A stretch of 64,000 bases of DNA, taken from positions 1 to 64,000 of the forward strand of contig CALKEB010000022.1 of NCBI GenBank assembly GCA_938084845.1. Reading direction: 5' to 3'. The number at the start of each line of letters is the position of its first letter. Position 1 is the stretch's first letter. Origin of the DNA: an uncultured Polaribacter sp. (lineage in GTDB: Bacteria > Bacteroidota > Bacteroidia > Flavobacteriales > Flavobacteriaceae). Positions 36,858 through 46,032 of this stretch are shown piece by piece. A program made the translations under genes and the position numbers. The notes beneath the pieces were generated by a model, which was not told the DNA's origin, ran no database searches, and saw only the letters and a list, made by a program, of their open reading frames with translations.

Positions 36858-36891
36858 GCCCTTCAAGTATATTCGTATTTGAAGGGCTTTT
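36858..36891 (+). terminator. Terminator of purK-purE
   Basis: GCCCTTCAA (36858-36866) pairs with TTGAAGGGC (36879-36887), followed by TTTT. Confidence 0.88.
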
Positions 36892-36904
36892 AAATTATAA
36901 TAAC

Positions 36905-38920
36905 ATGAATCCACTTTTACAAGATTATAATACAGCTCCGTTTACAAAAATAGCTTCAGAAGATTATAAACCAGCTATTAAGAAAGGGATAGAAATTGCA
37001 AAAGCAGAAATTGATGCTATTGTAAATACTAAAGAAGCTCCAACTTTTAAAAACACTACCGAAGCTTTAGATTATACAGGAGAAAAGTTAAATAGAATTA
37101 CTTCTATTTTCTTTAATTTAAATTCTGCTGAAACGAATGATGATATTCAAAGAATAGCACAAGAAGTTTCTCCTTGGTTAAGTGAATTTAGAAATGACAT
37201 CACGTTAAATGAAGCACTCTTTGCACGAGTTAAATCAGTTTTTGATGATAGAAAAAACTTGAACTTAAATGCAGAACAAAAAATGCTATTAGAAAAGCAA
37301 TACAAAGGTTTTGCTAGAAATGGCGCTAATTTAAATAATGAGAAAAAATCTCAGTTAAGAGAAATTGACACCAAACTTTCGAAATTATCTCTGAAATTTG
37401 GCGAAAATGTATTGGCAGAAACCAATGCTTTTGAAATGCATTTAAACAATGAAGATGATCTTGCTGGATTACCAGAATCTGTAAAAGAAGCTGCCCAACA
37501 ATTGGCTAAAGAGCAAAATAAAGAAGGGTATATTTTTACATTACAATACCCAAGTTACATCCCGTTTTTAACCTATGCAGATAATAGAGAACTGCGTAAA
37601 AAAATGGCAATTGCTGCCGGAAAAAAAGCCTTTCAAAACAATAAATTTAATAATGAAAAAATTGTTTTAGAAATTGTAAAATTACGTCAAGAAAGAGCAA
37701 ACTTATTAGGCTATAAAACACATGCCCATTTTGTTTTAGAAGAGAGAATGGCAGAAACGCCAGAAAAAGTAATAGAATTTTCGAATAACTTATTAGCCAA
37801 AGCAAAACCTGCTGCTAAAAAAGAATTCGAAAATTTAGAAAAATATGCGAAAAAATTAGATGGTATTAATCAACTTCAAAAATGGGATGGTGCCTATTAT
37901 TCAGAGAAGTTAAAGAAAGAATTATTCGATTTAGATCAAGAAATTTTAAAGCCATATTTTAAATTAGAAAACGTAATTGATGGTGTTTTTGAAATTGCAA
38001 ACCGTTTGTATGATTTAAATTTCGAAGAAGTAGATACCATAGAAAAATATCATCCAGAGGTAAAAACATATAAAGTTACAGATAATGATGGTAATTTTAT
38101 TGCTGTTTTTTATGCAGATTATCATCCTAGAAAAGGAAAAAGAAATGGTGCTTGGATGACGAGCTATAAATCTCAACAAATTAAAAATGGAATTAATGAG
38201 AGGCCACACGTTTCTATAGTTTGTAATTTCACCAAACCTACAGCAACAAAACCTTCTTTATTAACTTTTAATGAGGTTACAACCTTGTTTCATGAATTTG
38301 GTCATGCGTTGCATGGAATGTTAGCAAACACAACTTACAATAGTTTGTCTGGCACTTCTGTTTCTTGGGATTTTGTAGAGTTACCAAGTCAGGTTTTAGA
38401 AAATTGGTGTTATGAAAAAGAGGCTTTAGAATTGTTTGCAAAACACTACGAAACCGGTAAAGTTATACCTATGAAATATGTGGAAAAGATTAAAGAATCT
38501 GCTAGTTTTCATGATGGAATGCAAACATTACGTCAACTAAGTTTTGGACTTTTAGACATGAAATGGCATTCTGAAAATCCATCTGAAATTACCTCTATTA
38601 AAGATTTTGAAAAGGAAGCTTTTGCAGCAACTAGCTTGTATCCTGATGTTGCAGAAAACTGCATGAGTACTGCATTTTCTCATATTTTTCAAGGTGGATA
38701 TTCTGCTGGTTATTATTCTTACAAATGGGCAGAAGTATTAGATGCAGATGCTTTTGAGTATTTCTTAGAAAAAGGTATTTTTAATAAAGAAGTAGCTACT
38801 AAATTTAAAGATACTGTGCTTTCTAAAGGAGGTACAGTAAAACCAATGGAATTGTATAAACGTTTTAGAGGACAAGAACCAAAGCCCGATGCTTTATTGA
38901 AAAGAGCAGGTTTGCTTTAA
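36905..38920 (+). CDS. M3 family metallopeptidase (Dcp/oligopeptidase A type)
   Basis: A 671-aa zinc peptidase with the HExxH motif in LFHEFGHALHGML near residue 462 and the downstream Glu region (SWDFVELPSQVLENW). Other family blocks: YADYHPRKGKRNGAW and HIFQGGYSAGYYSYKWAEV. It has no signal peptide, so it is cytoplasmic and probably degrades short peptides. The length fits Dcp-type enzymes. It sits just after the purE terminator and is probably transcribed alone. Confidence 0.94.
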   Translation: MNPLLQDYNTAPFTKIASEDYKPAIKKGIEIAKAEIDAIVNTKEAPTFKNTTEALDYTGEKLNRITSIFFNLNSAETNDDIQRIAQEVSPWLSEFRNDITLNEALFARVKSVFDDRKNLNLNAEQKMLLEKQYKGFARNGANLNNEKKSQLREIDTKLSKLSLKFGENVLAETNAFEMHLNNEDDLAGLPESVKEAAQQLAKEQNKEGYIFTLQYPSYIPFLTYADNRELRKKMAIAAGKKAFQNNKFNNEKIVLEIVKLRQERANLLGYKTHAHFVLEERMAETPEKVIEFSNNLLAKAKPAAKKEFENLEKYAKKLDGINQLQKWDGAYYSEKLKKELFDLDQEILKPYFKLENVIDGVFEIANRLYDLNFEEVDTIEKYHPEVKTYKVTDNDGNFIAVFYADYHPRKGKRNGAWMTSYKSQQIKNGINERPHVSIVCNFTKPTATKPSLLTFNEVTTLFHEFGHALHGMLANTTYNSLSGTSVSWDFVELPSQVLENWCYEKEALELFAKHYETGKVIPMKYVEKIKESASFHDGMQTLRQLSFGLLDMKWHSENPSEITSIKDFEKEAFAATSLYPDVAENCMSTAFSHIFQGGYSAGYYSYKWAEVLDADAFEYFLEKGIFNKEVATKFKDTVLSKGGTVKPMELYKRFRGQEPKPDALLKRAGLL

Positions 38921-39043
38921 ATAAATAGATAATAACAATTAGTTTTATAAAACCGATTTTTAAATTTTTACTTTTAGTTTAGGAAAAATTTGCGGACCAG
39001 CTTCCTTTAGACTGTGTTCCTAATGTTAAACTAAGGTAGATTG

Positions 39044-40282
39044 CTATTTATTTTTAGCTTCAATCCACTTGCTCATGTACTTTGTGGCTTGTAATGTTTG
39101 GTGTTGTAACAAGCTCCCTAAAAAATTCTGAGTCCTGTGTGTTTCTAAATGCTGTTGAATTGTTTTTATTTGTTTGATAAATGGTTGACTCAATGTTTCC
39201 CTATCGTAAATCTGATTAATAATTTCAGTTCCATTTTTTTGTGATGAACTCCACATTTTTTCGTCAGTGTAAAGAGTAATTGCTTTTAGAGCGAATTCTT
39301 TAAAATCATTTTTAACAAAACCATTCCAAGGCAAATTATCATGCATCCCTTCTGCTCCTATTTTTGTAGTGATACTTGGTGTACCACAAAGCATAGCTTC
39401 TGTTAACTTCCCTTTAATTCCTGCTCCAAAACGTAAAGGAGCCAATACAACTCTTGCATTTTCAACAACTTTTTGAGCATTCTCTGCAAAACCTTTAATA
39501 ATAAATCCTTCTTTTTTAGCATGTAAATCTTGAATTTGCTGATTTACGTAAGCTCCATAAATATGAATTTCAGCCTCAGGTAGTGCTGTTCTTATTATTG
39601 GCCAAATTTCTTTTTTTAAGGTAACAACAGCATCTATATTTGGTTTATGAAAGAAATTACCAATAAAAACAAAATGTTTTCTTTCCTTAAAAGTCTTCCA
39701 TTTTTCTTCATGATTTTTATCAATTCTATGATATAAAAATGGCAAGTGATATAGGATTTTATCATCAATTTTAAAGACTGACTCTAGTAAATCCATTTCA
39801 TAAGTAGAAATAATTAAAGACAAATCACATCTTAAAATAGCCGCAATTTCTCTTTTTGTATAATCGGCTTTTAATAAAGTGTCGTTATTAAATTCTTCAC
39901 CCTTTTTTAATTGTTGATGTCTTACTTTGCGTAAAAAATGTAAATCTTCGGTATCTAAAATTCGTAATGCTTTTGGGCAATTTTCTGCAACTCTCCAACC
40001 AAATTGTTCTTCTATCATAAAGCGATCAAAAACTACAATTGAAGGCTGTAATTTTTTTATAAAATCATCAAACGAAGAACTGTTGAGTTCAATATTTACC
40101 TCGTCAATATCAAATTGAGATAAGTCTATAGCATTCTCGTTTTTTTGAGAAGTTGCTGCAAAAACAAGCGTATAATTTTCTTTTAAAAACAACTCTATCA
40201 ATTGCATCATTCTGCTGCCTGCAGCTGAGGAGTTTGGCTCTACCCAAACTGCACCTATGATTAAAATTGTTTCTTTTGTCAA
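39044..40282 (-). CDS. Glycosyltransferase, GT4-like GT-B fold
   Basis: A 412-aa protein. The N-terminal domain begins ETILIIGAVWVEPNSSAAGSRM, and the C-terminal donor-binding domain has FVFIGNFFHKPNIDAV, ENARVVLAPLRFGAGIKGKL and the acidic EAMLCGTPSITTKIGAEGM, typical of GT4/GT1-type enzymes. Donor and acceptor are unknown. It begins right after the stop of the heme-binding protein gene with no gap, so they form an operon, though no functional link is obvious. Confidence 0.86.
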   Translation of the reverse strand: MTKETILIIGAVWVEPNSSAAGSRMMQLIELFLKENYTLVFAATSQKNENAIDLSQFDIDEVNIELNSSSFDDFIKKLQPSIVVFDRFMIEEQFGWRVAENCPKALRILDTEDLHFLRKVRHQQLKKGEEFNNDTLLKADYTKREIAAILRCDLSLIISTYEMDLLESVFKIDDKILYHLPFLYHRIDKNHEEKWKTFKERKHFVFIGNFFHKPNIDAVVTLKKEIWPIIRTALPEAEIHIYGAYVNQQIQDLHAKKEGFIIKGFAENAQKVVENARVVLAPLRFGAGIKGKLTEAMLCGTPSITTKIGAEGMHDNLPWNGFVKNDFKEFALKAITLYTDEKMWSSSQKNGTEIINQIYDRETLSQPFIKQIKTIQQHLETHRTQNFLGSLLQHQTLQATKYMSKWIEAKNK

Positions 40283-40756
40283 TTATTTTTCAATCATTTG
40301 TTGCTTGTAATCTGCTTGTACTTTTTTACCCCAGGTAACAACAGCTGCAATTTGATCTTTAGTAAGGTTTGCTTCTGGATGAGTCCACGTGTAGGATTTT
40401 AAAGGCATTTCGTGCTCTTCTACCTCTTCATACAGCTCGTCCATTTTATGTTCTTTTCTTTTTAATGAATAAGTGTCCCATTCCGAAAAATTCAAGTGCT
40501 TTTTTCCATCTTTAATGTGCGCATTTAACCAATAATTAACTGGTGTAATTGCGTTGTACCAAGGATAGTCGGTTTTAGATGAATGACAATCAAAACAAGT
40601 GGTTTTTAGAATTTGATGTACCTCTTTAGGTGGATTTGTTTCAGCAATAAAAGCATCAACTGATGCTAAATCACCATCGTTTTTTTTAGGTCCAAAAAAT
40701 TGAGAAAGTATCAATAATAAAAGGAAAGTAAGGCCTATTTTTTGCTGTATTTTCAT
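40283..40756 (-). CDS. Heme-binding domain protein (mono-heme c-type, PF14376-like)
   Basis: A 157-aa protein with one N-terminal membrane helix or uncleaved signal (GLTFLLLLILSQFFG) and a periplasmic domain with the c-type heme site CFDCHSSKTDYPWYN near residue 54. The WYNAITPVNYWLNAHIKDGK block is typical of the Haem_bd family. Probably an electron carrier or redox sensor. First gene of a two-gene unit with the glycosyltransferase; divergent from lpdA. Confidence 0.9.
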   Translation of the reverse strand: MKIQQKIGLTFLLLLILSQFFGPKKNDGDLASVDAFIAETNPPKEVHQILKTTCFDCHSSKTDYPWYNAITPVNYWLNAHIKDGKKHLNFSEWDTYSLKRKEHKMDELYEEVEEHEMPLKSYTWTHPEANLTKDQIAAVVTWGKKVQADYKQQMIEK

Positions 40757-40825
40757 TGTATGGAACTTTAAATTTCTAGAATTGTAAATCTACAAATTTT
40801 GAATAGTATTCTCTAAAAATATATG

Positions 40826-40833
40826 TATTTTTG
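40826..40833 (+). promoter_or_regulatory. -7 promoter element of lpdA
   Basis: TATTTTTG is an exact TAnnTTTG match 24 bases before the ATG at 40858. Confidence 0.55.
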
Positions 40834-40857
40834 TTTTAAATTATCATTAAAATTATC

Positions 40858-42258
40858 ATGAAATACGACATTATAGTGATTGGTTCTGGACCTGGAGGAT
40901 ACATTTCTGCAATTAGATCTTCTCAATTAGGTAAAAAGGTAGCAATCATAGAAAAATATAGCACATTAGGAGGAACTTGTTTAAACGTAGGTTGTATTCC
41001 TTCTAAAGCTTTATTAGATTCCTCGCATCATTTTTATGATGCAGTGCACCATTTTGAAGAGCATGGAATTTCAGTTGAAAAGCCAAGCTTCGATTTTTCT
41101 AAAATGGTAGCACGTAAAGCTAAAGTCGTAGAAACAACTACAGGTGGTATTACCTATTTAATGGATAAAAACAATATTGATATTTATGAAGGTCTTGGTT
41201 CTTTTGAAGATGCTACTCATGTAAAAGTCTCTAAAAATGATGGTTCTTCAGAAATCATAGAAGGCACAAATATTATCATAGCTACTGGTTCAAAACCATC
41301 GAGTTTGCCTTTCATCAATATTGATAAAGATAGAATTATTACCTCTACAGAAGCCTTAAAATTGAAAGAAGTGCCAAAACATCTTTTAGTTATTGGTGGT
41401 GGAGTTATTGGTTTAGAGTTAGGTTCTGTTTACAAACGTTTGGGTGCAGAGGTTACTGTAATTGAATATATGGACAAAATTGTTCCTGGTATGGATGCAG
41501 ATGTGTCTAAAGAATTACAAAAAGTGTTTAAAAAACAAGGTATTAAATTCGCTACTAGCCATAAAGTAAACGCTGTTGAAAGAAACGGGGACCATATTGT
41601 TGTAAAAGCAACTGATAAAAAAGATAGAGAGATTGAATTTTCTGGAGATTATTGTCTGGTTTCTGTGGGTAGAAAAGCCTACACAGAAGGCTTAAGTTTA
41701 GAAAAAGTTGGTGTTGAAGTAAACGAACGTGGGCAGGTTAATGTTAACGACCATTTACAAACCAATATTAAAAATGTTTATGCCATTGGTGATGTTGTTA
41801 AAGGCGCCATGTTAGCTCATAAAGCAGAAGAAGAAGGTGTCGTAGTCGCAGAATTTTTAGCGGGTGAAAAACCACATATTAATTATAATTTAATACCAGG
41901 TATTGTATACACATGGCCAGAAGCTGCTGCTGTAGGTAAAACAGAACAAGAGTTAAAAGAGGCTAAAATTGAGTATAAAGCTGGTAAATTTTCTATGAGA
42001 GCTTTAGGAAGATCTAGAGCTAGTGGAGATCTTGATGGATTTGTAAAAGTATTAGCAGATAAAAAGACAGATGAAATACTAGGTGTTCATATGGTAGGTG
42101 CTAGAGTAGCCGACTTAATTATGGAGGCTGCAGTAGCTATGGAGTATAGAGCCTCTGCTGAAGATTTGGCAAGAATTTGTCATGGTCATCCAACCTACTC
42201 TGAAGCAGTAAAAGAAGCAGCAAAAGCTGCTTGGGACGGAAAAGCTTTAAATGCATAA
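40858..42258 (+). CDS. lpdA: Dihydrolipoyl dehydrogenase
   Basis: A 466-aa flavoprotein, the E3 component of 2-oxoacid dehydrogenase complexes. It has the FAD motif IIVIGSGPGGYISAIR, the redox disulfide GGTCLNVGCIPSKALL near residue 42, the NAD motif LLVIGGGVIGLELGSVYKRL and the C-terminal HGHPTYSEAVKEA with the catalytic His-Glu pair. Intact and full length. It stands alone with its own terminator; the E1 and E2 genes are not nearby. Confidence 0.97.
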   Translation: MKYDIIVIGSGPGGYISAIRSSQLGKKVAIIEKYSTLGGTCLNVGCIPSKALLDSSHHFYDAVHHFEEHGISVEKPSFDFSKMVARKAKVVETTTGGITYLMDKNNIDIYEGLGSFEDATHVKVSKNDGSSEIIEGTNIIIATGSKPSSLPFINIDKDRIITSTEALKLKEVPKHLLVIGGGVIGLELGSVYKRLGAEVTVIEYMDKIVPGMDADVSKELQKVFKKQGIKFATSHKVNAVERNGDHIVVKATDKKDREIEFSGDYCLVSVGRKAYTEGLSLEKVGVEVNERGQVNVNDHLQTNIKNVYAIGDVVKGAMLAHKAEEEGVVVAEFLAGEKPHINYNLIPGIVYTWPEAAAVGKTEQELKEAKIEYKAGKFSMRALGRSRASGDLDGFVKVLADKKTDEILGVHMVGARVADLIMEAAVAMEYRASAEDLARICHGHPTYSEAVKEAAKAAWDGKALNA

Positions 42259-42281
42259 TTAAAAATACTATTATTTAATTT

Positions 42282-42317
42282 GACCTGACACGTTTCTAGA
42301 ATCTGTCAGGTCTTTTT
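42282..42317 (+). terminator. Terminator of lpdA
   Basis: GACCTGACA (42282-42290) pairs with TGTCAGGTC (42304-42312), followed by TTTTT. The next gene starts at 42327. Confidence 0.9.
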
Positions 42318-42326
42318 GTTTAAAAA

Positions 42327-43637
42327 ATGCAAAGAACTATCAAAACATTATCTATTGAAAATAACCCTAATTGCAAGGAAAACTTGTTAATTTGGGCGCA
42401 ACAATTTGATACTGCTATATGGCTAGATTCTAATAATTACAAACAACAATATACAAGTTTTCAAGCAGCACTTGCCGTAGATGAATTTACAGCAATAAAA
42501 ACTGACTTTACAAATGCATTCGATAAATTAAAAGAATACCAAAGCGTTACAAAAGACTATATTTTTGGATATCTTTCTTATGATCTAAAAAATGATGTAG
42601 AACAACTATCTTCCTCTAATTTTGACGGGTTAAGATTTGCTGATTTGTATTTTTTTCAGCCTCAAAAACTTATTTTTATTAAAAATAAAACTATTGAATT
42701 TCATTACCTCCCTCTTGTAGATGATGAAATTGAAAAAGATTTTAATGCTATCATACACAATGTAAACTCAAGTAAAAGCAACAATTTAGCGTTAGAAAAT
42801 AGCTTAGACATTAAAGCGAGAATCTCTAAAAAAGAATATCTACAAAAAATAAATAAAATGCTTGATCATATCAAAAGAGGGGATATTTATGAAGCCAACT
42901 TTTGTCAAGAATTTTATGTAGAAAACACAGAAATAGATCCATTAACTATTTATAATAATCTAAACGCTATTTCTGAACCCCCTTTTGCTGTTTTCTTAAA
43001 AATAGAGCACCAATACCTTCTATCTGCTTCGCCAGAAAGGTATTTAAGAAAACAAGGAGGTAAAATTATTTCTCAACCTATTAAAGGAACTGCAAAGCGA
43101 TTGCCTAATACAAATGAAGATCTAAAAAGTGCTTTACGATTAGAAAGAGATATTAAAGAGCAATCAGAAAATGTGATGATCGTAGATTTGGTTAGAAATG
43201 ACTTGTCTAAATCTGCAAAAAAAGGAAGTGTTCGTGTAGAAGAGCTTTGTAAAATTTATTCATTTAAACAGGTGCATCAAATGATTTCTACTGTAGTTTC
43301 AGACATTAAAGAAGAAACACACGCAATAACTGTTTTAAAAGATACTTTTCCAATGGGAAGTATGACTGGGGCACCAAAAGTTTCTGCAATGAATATTATT
43401 GAAAGTTTAGAGGAAACAAAACGCGGTTTATACTCTGGAGCCGTTGGGTATTTTACACCTAATGGAGATTTTGATTTTAATGTAGTTATACGAAGTATTC
43501 TTTATAATCAAAAGCAACACTATACTTCCTATTCTGTTGGTAGTGCAATTACTTCGAAGTCAATACCAGAAAATGAATATCAAGAATGTTTATTAAAAGC
43601 AGCAGCCATGCGATATGTCTTATCAAACGCTAAGTAA
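42327..43637 (+). CDS. pabB: Aminodeoxychorismate synthase component I / anthranilate synthase component I family
   Basis: A 436-aa chorismate-binding enzyme. The C-terminal part has the family's signature blocks: [48 protein letters not shown] and [19 protein letters not shown]. The PIKGT(A) motif with Lys is typical of PabB rather than TrpE, so folate (p-aminobenzoate) synthesis is more likely. It opens a chain of closely spaced genes (unknown small protein, alpha/beta hydrolase, tilS, dsbD-like) that look like one transcript. Confidence 0.9.
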   Translation: MQRTIKTLSIENNPNCKENLLIWAQQFDTAIWLDSNNYKQQYTSFQAALAVDEFTAIKTDFTNAFDKLKEYQSVTKDYIFGYLSYDLKNDVEQLSSSNFDGLRFADLYFFQPQKLIFIKNKTIEFHYLPLVDDEIEKDFNAIIHNVNSSKSNNLALENSLDIKARISKKEYLQKINKMLDHIKRGDIYEANFCQEFYVENTEIDPLTIYNNLNAISEPPFAVFLKIEHQYLLSASPERYLRKQGGKIISQPIKGTAKRLPNTNEDLKSALRLERDIKEQSENVMIVDLVRNDLSKSAKKGSVRVEELCKIYSFKQVHQMISTVVSDIKEETHAITVLKDTFPMGSMTGAPKVSAMNIIESLEETKRGLYSGAVGYFTPNGDFDFNVVIRSILYNQKQHYTSYSVGSAITSKSIPENEYQECLLKAAAMRYVLSNAK

Positions 43638-43639
43638 TT

Positions 43640-43894
43640 ATGATCGAAGAAAAAGATGCAAAGTTCAGAAAAATAGCAGATACCATTAAAGAAAACCTTA
43701 ATGAAATTAATATGTTTGGTGGTTTTTTAAAATTATATCCTGATGAGTGGAAACAACTAAAAATTAATTTTAGTAAATTTAATAGAAGTAAACAATTTGG
43801 GAAAACAATACCATTACCTAAACCTGAACAAAGTCTTAAAAAAGAGATTAGAATCTGGCTAAAAAAACAAAGAAATGACAAGAACAGCGTTTAA
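43640..43894 (+). CDS. Small protein of unknown function between pabB and the hydrolase gene
   Basis: An 84-aa, basic, soluble protein (NMFGGFLKLYPDEWKQLKIN). I do not recognise a family. It starts two bases after the pabB stop and overlaps the start of the alpha/beta hydrolase by 20 bases, the spacing expected for a translated member of this operon. A frame on the opposite strand also exists but has no promoter or coherent context. Confidence 0.65.
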   Translation: MIEEKDAKFRKIADTIKENLNEINMFGGFLKLYPDEWKQLKINFSKFNRSKQFGKTIPLPKPEQSLKKEIRIWLKKQRNDKNSV

Positions 43895-44696
43895 CTTTAC
43901 CCTTCACAACACTAATTTTTATGGACAATACTGGCAAGGTAAAGAGACAAAAGCAGTTATTGTATTAGTTCATGGTTTAGGAGAACACTCTGGACGTTAT
44001 CAACATGTAGCAAAAGAATTGACAAATCATAACTTTTCAGTTGTTGCTTTTGATCATTTTGGTCACGGAAAAACAAGTGGTAAAAGGGGGCATAATCCAA
44101 ACTTTGAAGCTGTTTTAAGTAGTGTTGAGAAAGGAATCGATATTGCAAACCGCATCTTTCCTGAAAAACCGATTTTTCTTTACGGCCATTCTATGGGAGG
44201 GAATGCAATTATTAATTATGTATTAAGAAAAAAACATAAACTAAAAGGGGCAATAGCAACAAGCCCGTTTCTAAAATTAGGGTTTCAACCTCCAGTGATA
44301 AAATTAGCTTTTGGTAAATTAATGCAGCACATTATTCCATCGATAACATTAAAAAATAAACTAGAGGTAAGTGCTATTTCTAGAGATCATCAAGAGATTA
44401 AAAAATATCTAGAAGACCCTTTAATTCATTCTAAGGTTAGTCCAAATTACTCGATTAAATTTATGAAAACAGGAAAGTGGGCTATAGAAAATGCAACACA
44501 ATTAAATATTCCAATGTTATTGCTTCATGGAACAGAGGATGGTGTTATTGATTATAAGGGCACAGAAGCTTTTGCGAAAAAAAGTAAAAATGCTAAACTT
44601 AAATTGTATAAAGGAGGGTATCATGAATTGCATAATGACCTTTGTAAAAAGGAAATGTTACAAGATGTTTTAGACTGGTTACATCATCAACTTTAA
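43875..44696 (+). CDS. Alpha/beta hydrolase, monoacylglycerol lipase-like
   Basis: A 273-aa serine hydrolase. VLVHGLGEHSGRYQHVA near residue 32 is the oxyanion-hole block, FLYGHSMGGNAIIN holds the nucleophile Ser, GTEDGVIDYKG the acid and GGYHELHND the catalytic His. The pattern fits the Hydrolase_4/monoacylglycerol lipase group. Cytoplasmic, no signal peptide. The substrate is unknown. It is in an operon-like series; tilS follows after 22 bases. Confidence 0.92.
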   Translation: MTRTAFNFTLHNTNFYGQYWQGKETKAVIVLVHGLGEHSGRYQHVAKELTNHNFSVVAFDHFGHGKTSGKRGHNPNFEAVLSSVEKGIDIANRIFPEKPIFLYGHSMGGNAIINYVLRKKHKLKGAIATSPFLKLGFQPPVIKLAFGKLMQHIIPSITLKNKLEVSAISRDHQEIKKYLEDPLIHSKVSPNYSIKFMKTGKWAIENATQLNIPMLLLHGTEDGVIDYKGTEAFAKKSKNAKLKLYKGGYHELHNDLCKKEMLQDVLDWLHHQL

Positions 44697-44718
44697 AAGT
44701 TGTATTTTTAAAAGTAGA

Positions 44719-46032
44719 ATGCAAAAAAAATTTAAAGAACATATCAATACTCATTTTCCTTTTTTAAAGGATAAAAATTTATTGGTTGCTGTTTCAGGTG
44801 GCTTGGATTCTATTGTTTTGGCTCATTTATTAAACTCAATTAAAATTGCAACAATTTCTCTTGCACATTGCAATTTTAAGCTTAGAGGTAAAGACAGTGA
44901 TTTGGATGAAGAATTTGTAAAAACCTTTGCAGAAAAAAATAGAAATTTAATTTTTACAACATCTTTTGAAACATCTAAAGAAGCGGTAAAACAAAAAACC
45001 TCTACTCAAATTGTAGCAAGAACCTTACGATACCAATGGTTTCAAAAATTATTAACAAGCAATAATTTAGATTATATTTTAACAGCCCACCATGCAGATG
45101 ATAATTTAGAGACGTTTCTAATCAACTTAACAAGAGGGTCAGGCTTAGAGGGATTTACTGGTATACCAGCAATTAATGGCAATATTATAAGAACACTTTT
45201 ACCTTTTAGTAGAACAGAGATTTTGAATTTTGCAGAGACGCATAAGATTAATTGGAGAGAAGATACTAGTAATGCATCTACCAAATATGTACGAAATAAA
45301 ATTAGGCACAAAATAATTCCTGTTCTAAAAGAAATTAATCCTAGCGTATTAACAACCTTTGCAAATTCTATAAATCATTTAAAAGAAGTTGAAGAAATTG
45401 TACATGATAAAATAGCTGATATTGCTAAAGCATCTGTTTCTAAAGAAAATGAAAATTTAAAAATAGACATCCAAAAAATTAAAGAATTGGCGAATTCAAA
45501 AGCCTATTTATATCAATTGCTAAAAGAGTATCATTTTACACAATGGCATGATGTTTATGATTTACTAAATGCACAATCAGGTAAACAGGTGTTCTCTAAA
45601 ACTCATCGTTTATTAAAAGACAGAAAGTATTTATTACTTTCTAAAATAGAAAATAAACCAACTACAGAAACCATTGCAATAAAAGCAAAACAAACAGTTA
45701 TTACACAGCCCTTAAATTTAAGTTTTCAGGAAGTTAAAGAAATAAGAGCACACGATAAACAAACGATTTACGTTGATAAAGATTTGTTAAAATACCCTCT
45801 TTTTTTAAGAAAAAAACAAATTGGAGACTATATTTATCCCCTAGGGTTACAAGGAAAAAAGAAGCTAAGCAAGTATTTTAAGGATAAAAAGTTTTCGCTT
45901 ATTGATAAAGAAAATACATGGTTGCTTTGCAATGCAGATAATGCTATTATATGGGCCATTGGTCATCGACAAGATCGAAGATTCATGGTAAAAACATCAA
46001 CGAAGAGTTATTTAAAAATCACCAAATTATAA
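44719..46032 (+). CDS. tilS: tRNA(Ile)-lysidine synthase
   Basis: A 437-aa enzyme that converts C34 of tRNA-Ile2 to lysidine so that it reads AUA. The PP-loop ATPase motif AVSGGLDSIVLAHLL is near residue 24, followed by AHCNFKLRGKDSD and TAHHADDNLET. The TilS C-terminal domain (LRKKQIGDYIYPLGLQGKK) is present. Its stop overlaps the start of the dsbD-like gene (taATG). Confidence 0.96.
   Translation: MQKKFKEHINTHFPFLKDKNLLVAVSGGLDSIVLAHLLNSIKIATISLAHCNFKLRGKDSDLDEEFVKTFAEKNRNLIFTTSFETSKEAVKQKTSTQIVARTLRYQWFQKLLTSNNLDYILTAHHADDNLETFLINLTRGSGLEGFTGIPAINGNIIRTLLPFSRTEILNFAETHKINWREDTSNASTKYVRNKIRHKIIPVLKEINPSVLTTFANSINHLKEVEEIVHDKIADIAKASVSKENENLKIDIQKIKELANSKAYLYQLLKEYHFTQWHDVYDLLNAQSGKQVFSKTHRLLKDRKYLLLSKIENKPTTETIAIKAKQTVITQPLNLSFQEVKEIRAHDKQTIYVDKDLLKYPLFLRKKQIGDYIYPLGLQGKKKLSKYFKDKKFSLIDKENTWLLCNADNAIIWAIGHRQDRRFMVKTSTKSYLKITKL

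Noticed and set aside
43630-43881. 83-codon frame on the - strand opposite the small gene after pabB
   Set aside because: The + strand frame fits the operon spacing; the - strand frame would lie antisense inside an operon without a promoter.
45951-46031. Earlier in-frame start of the dsbD-like gene inside tilS
   Set aside because: It would place 27 unlikely residues before a good signal peptide; the ATG overlapping the tilS stop is the normal coupled start.
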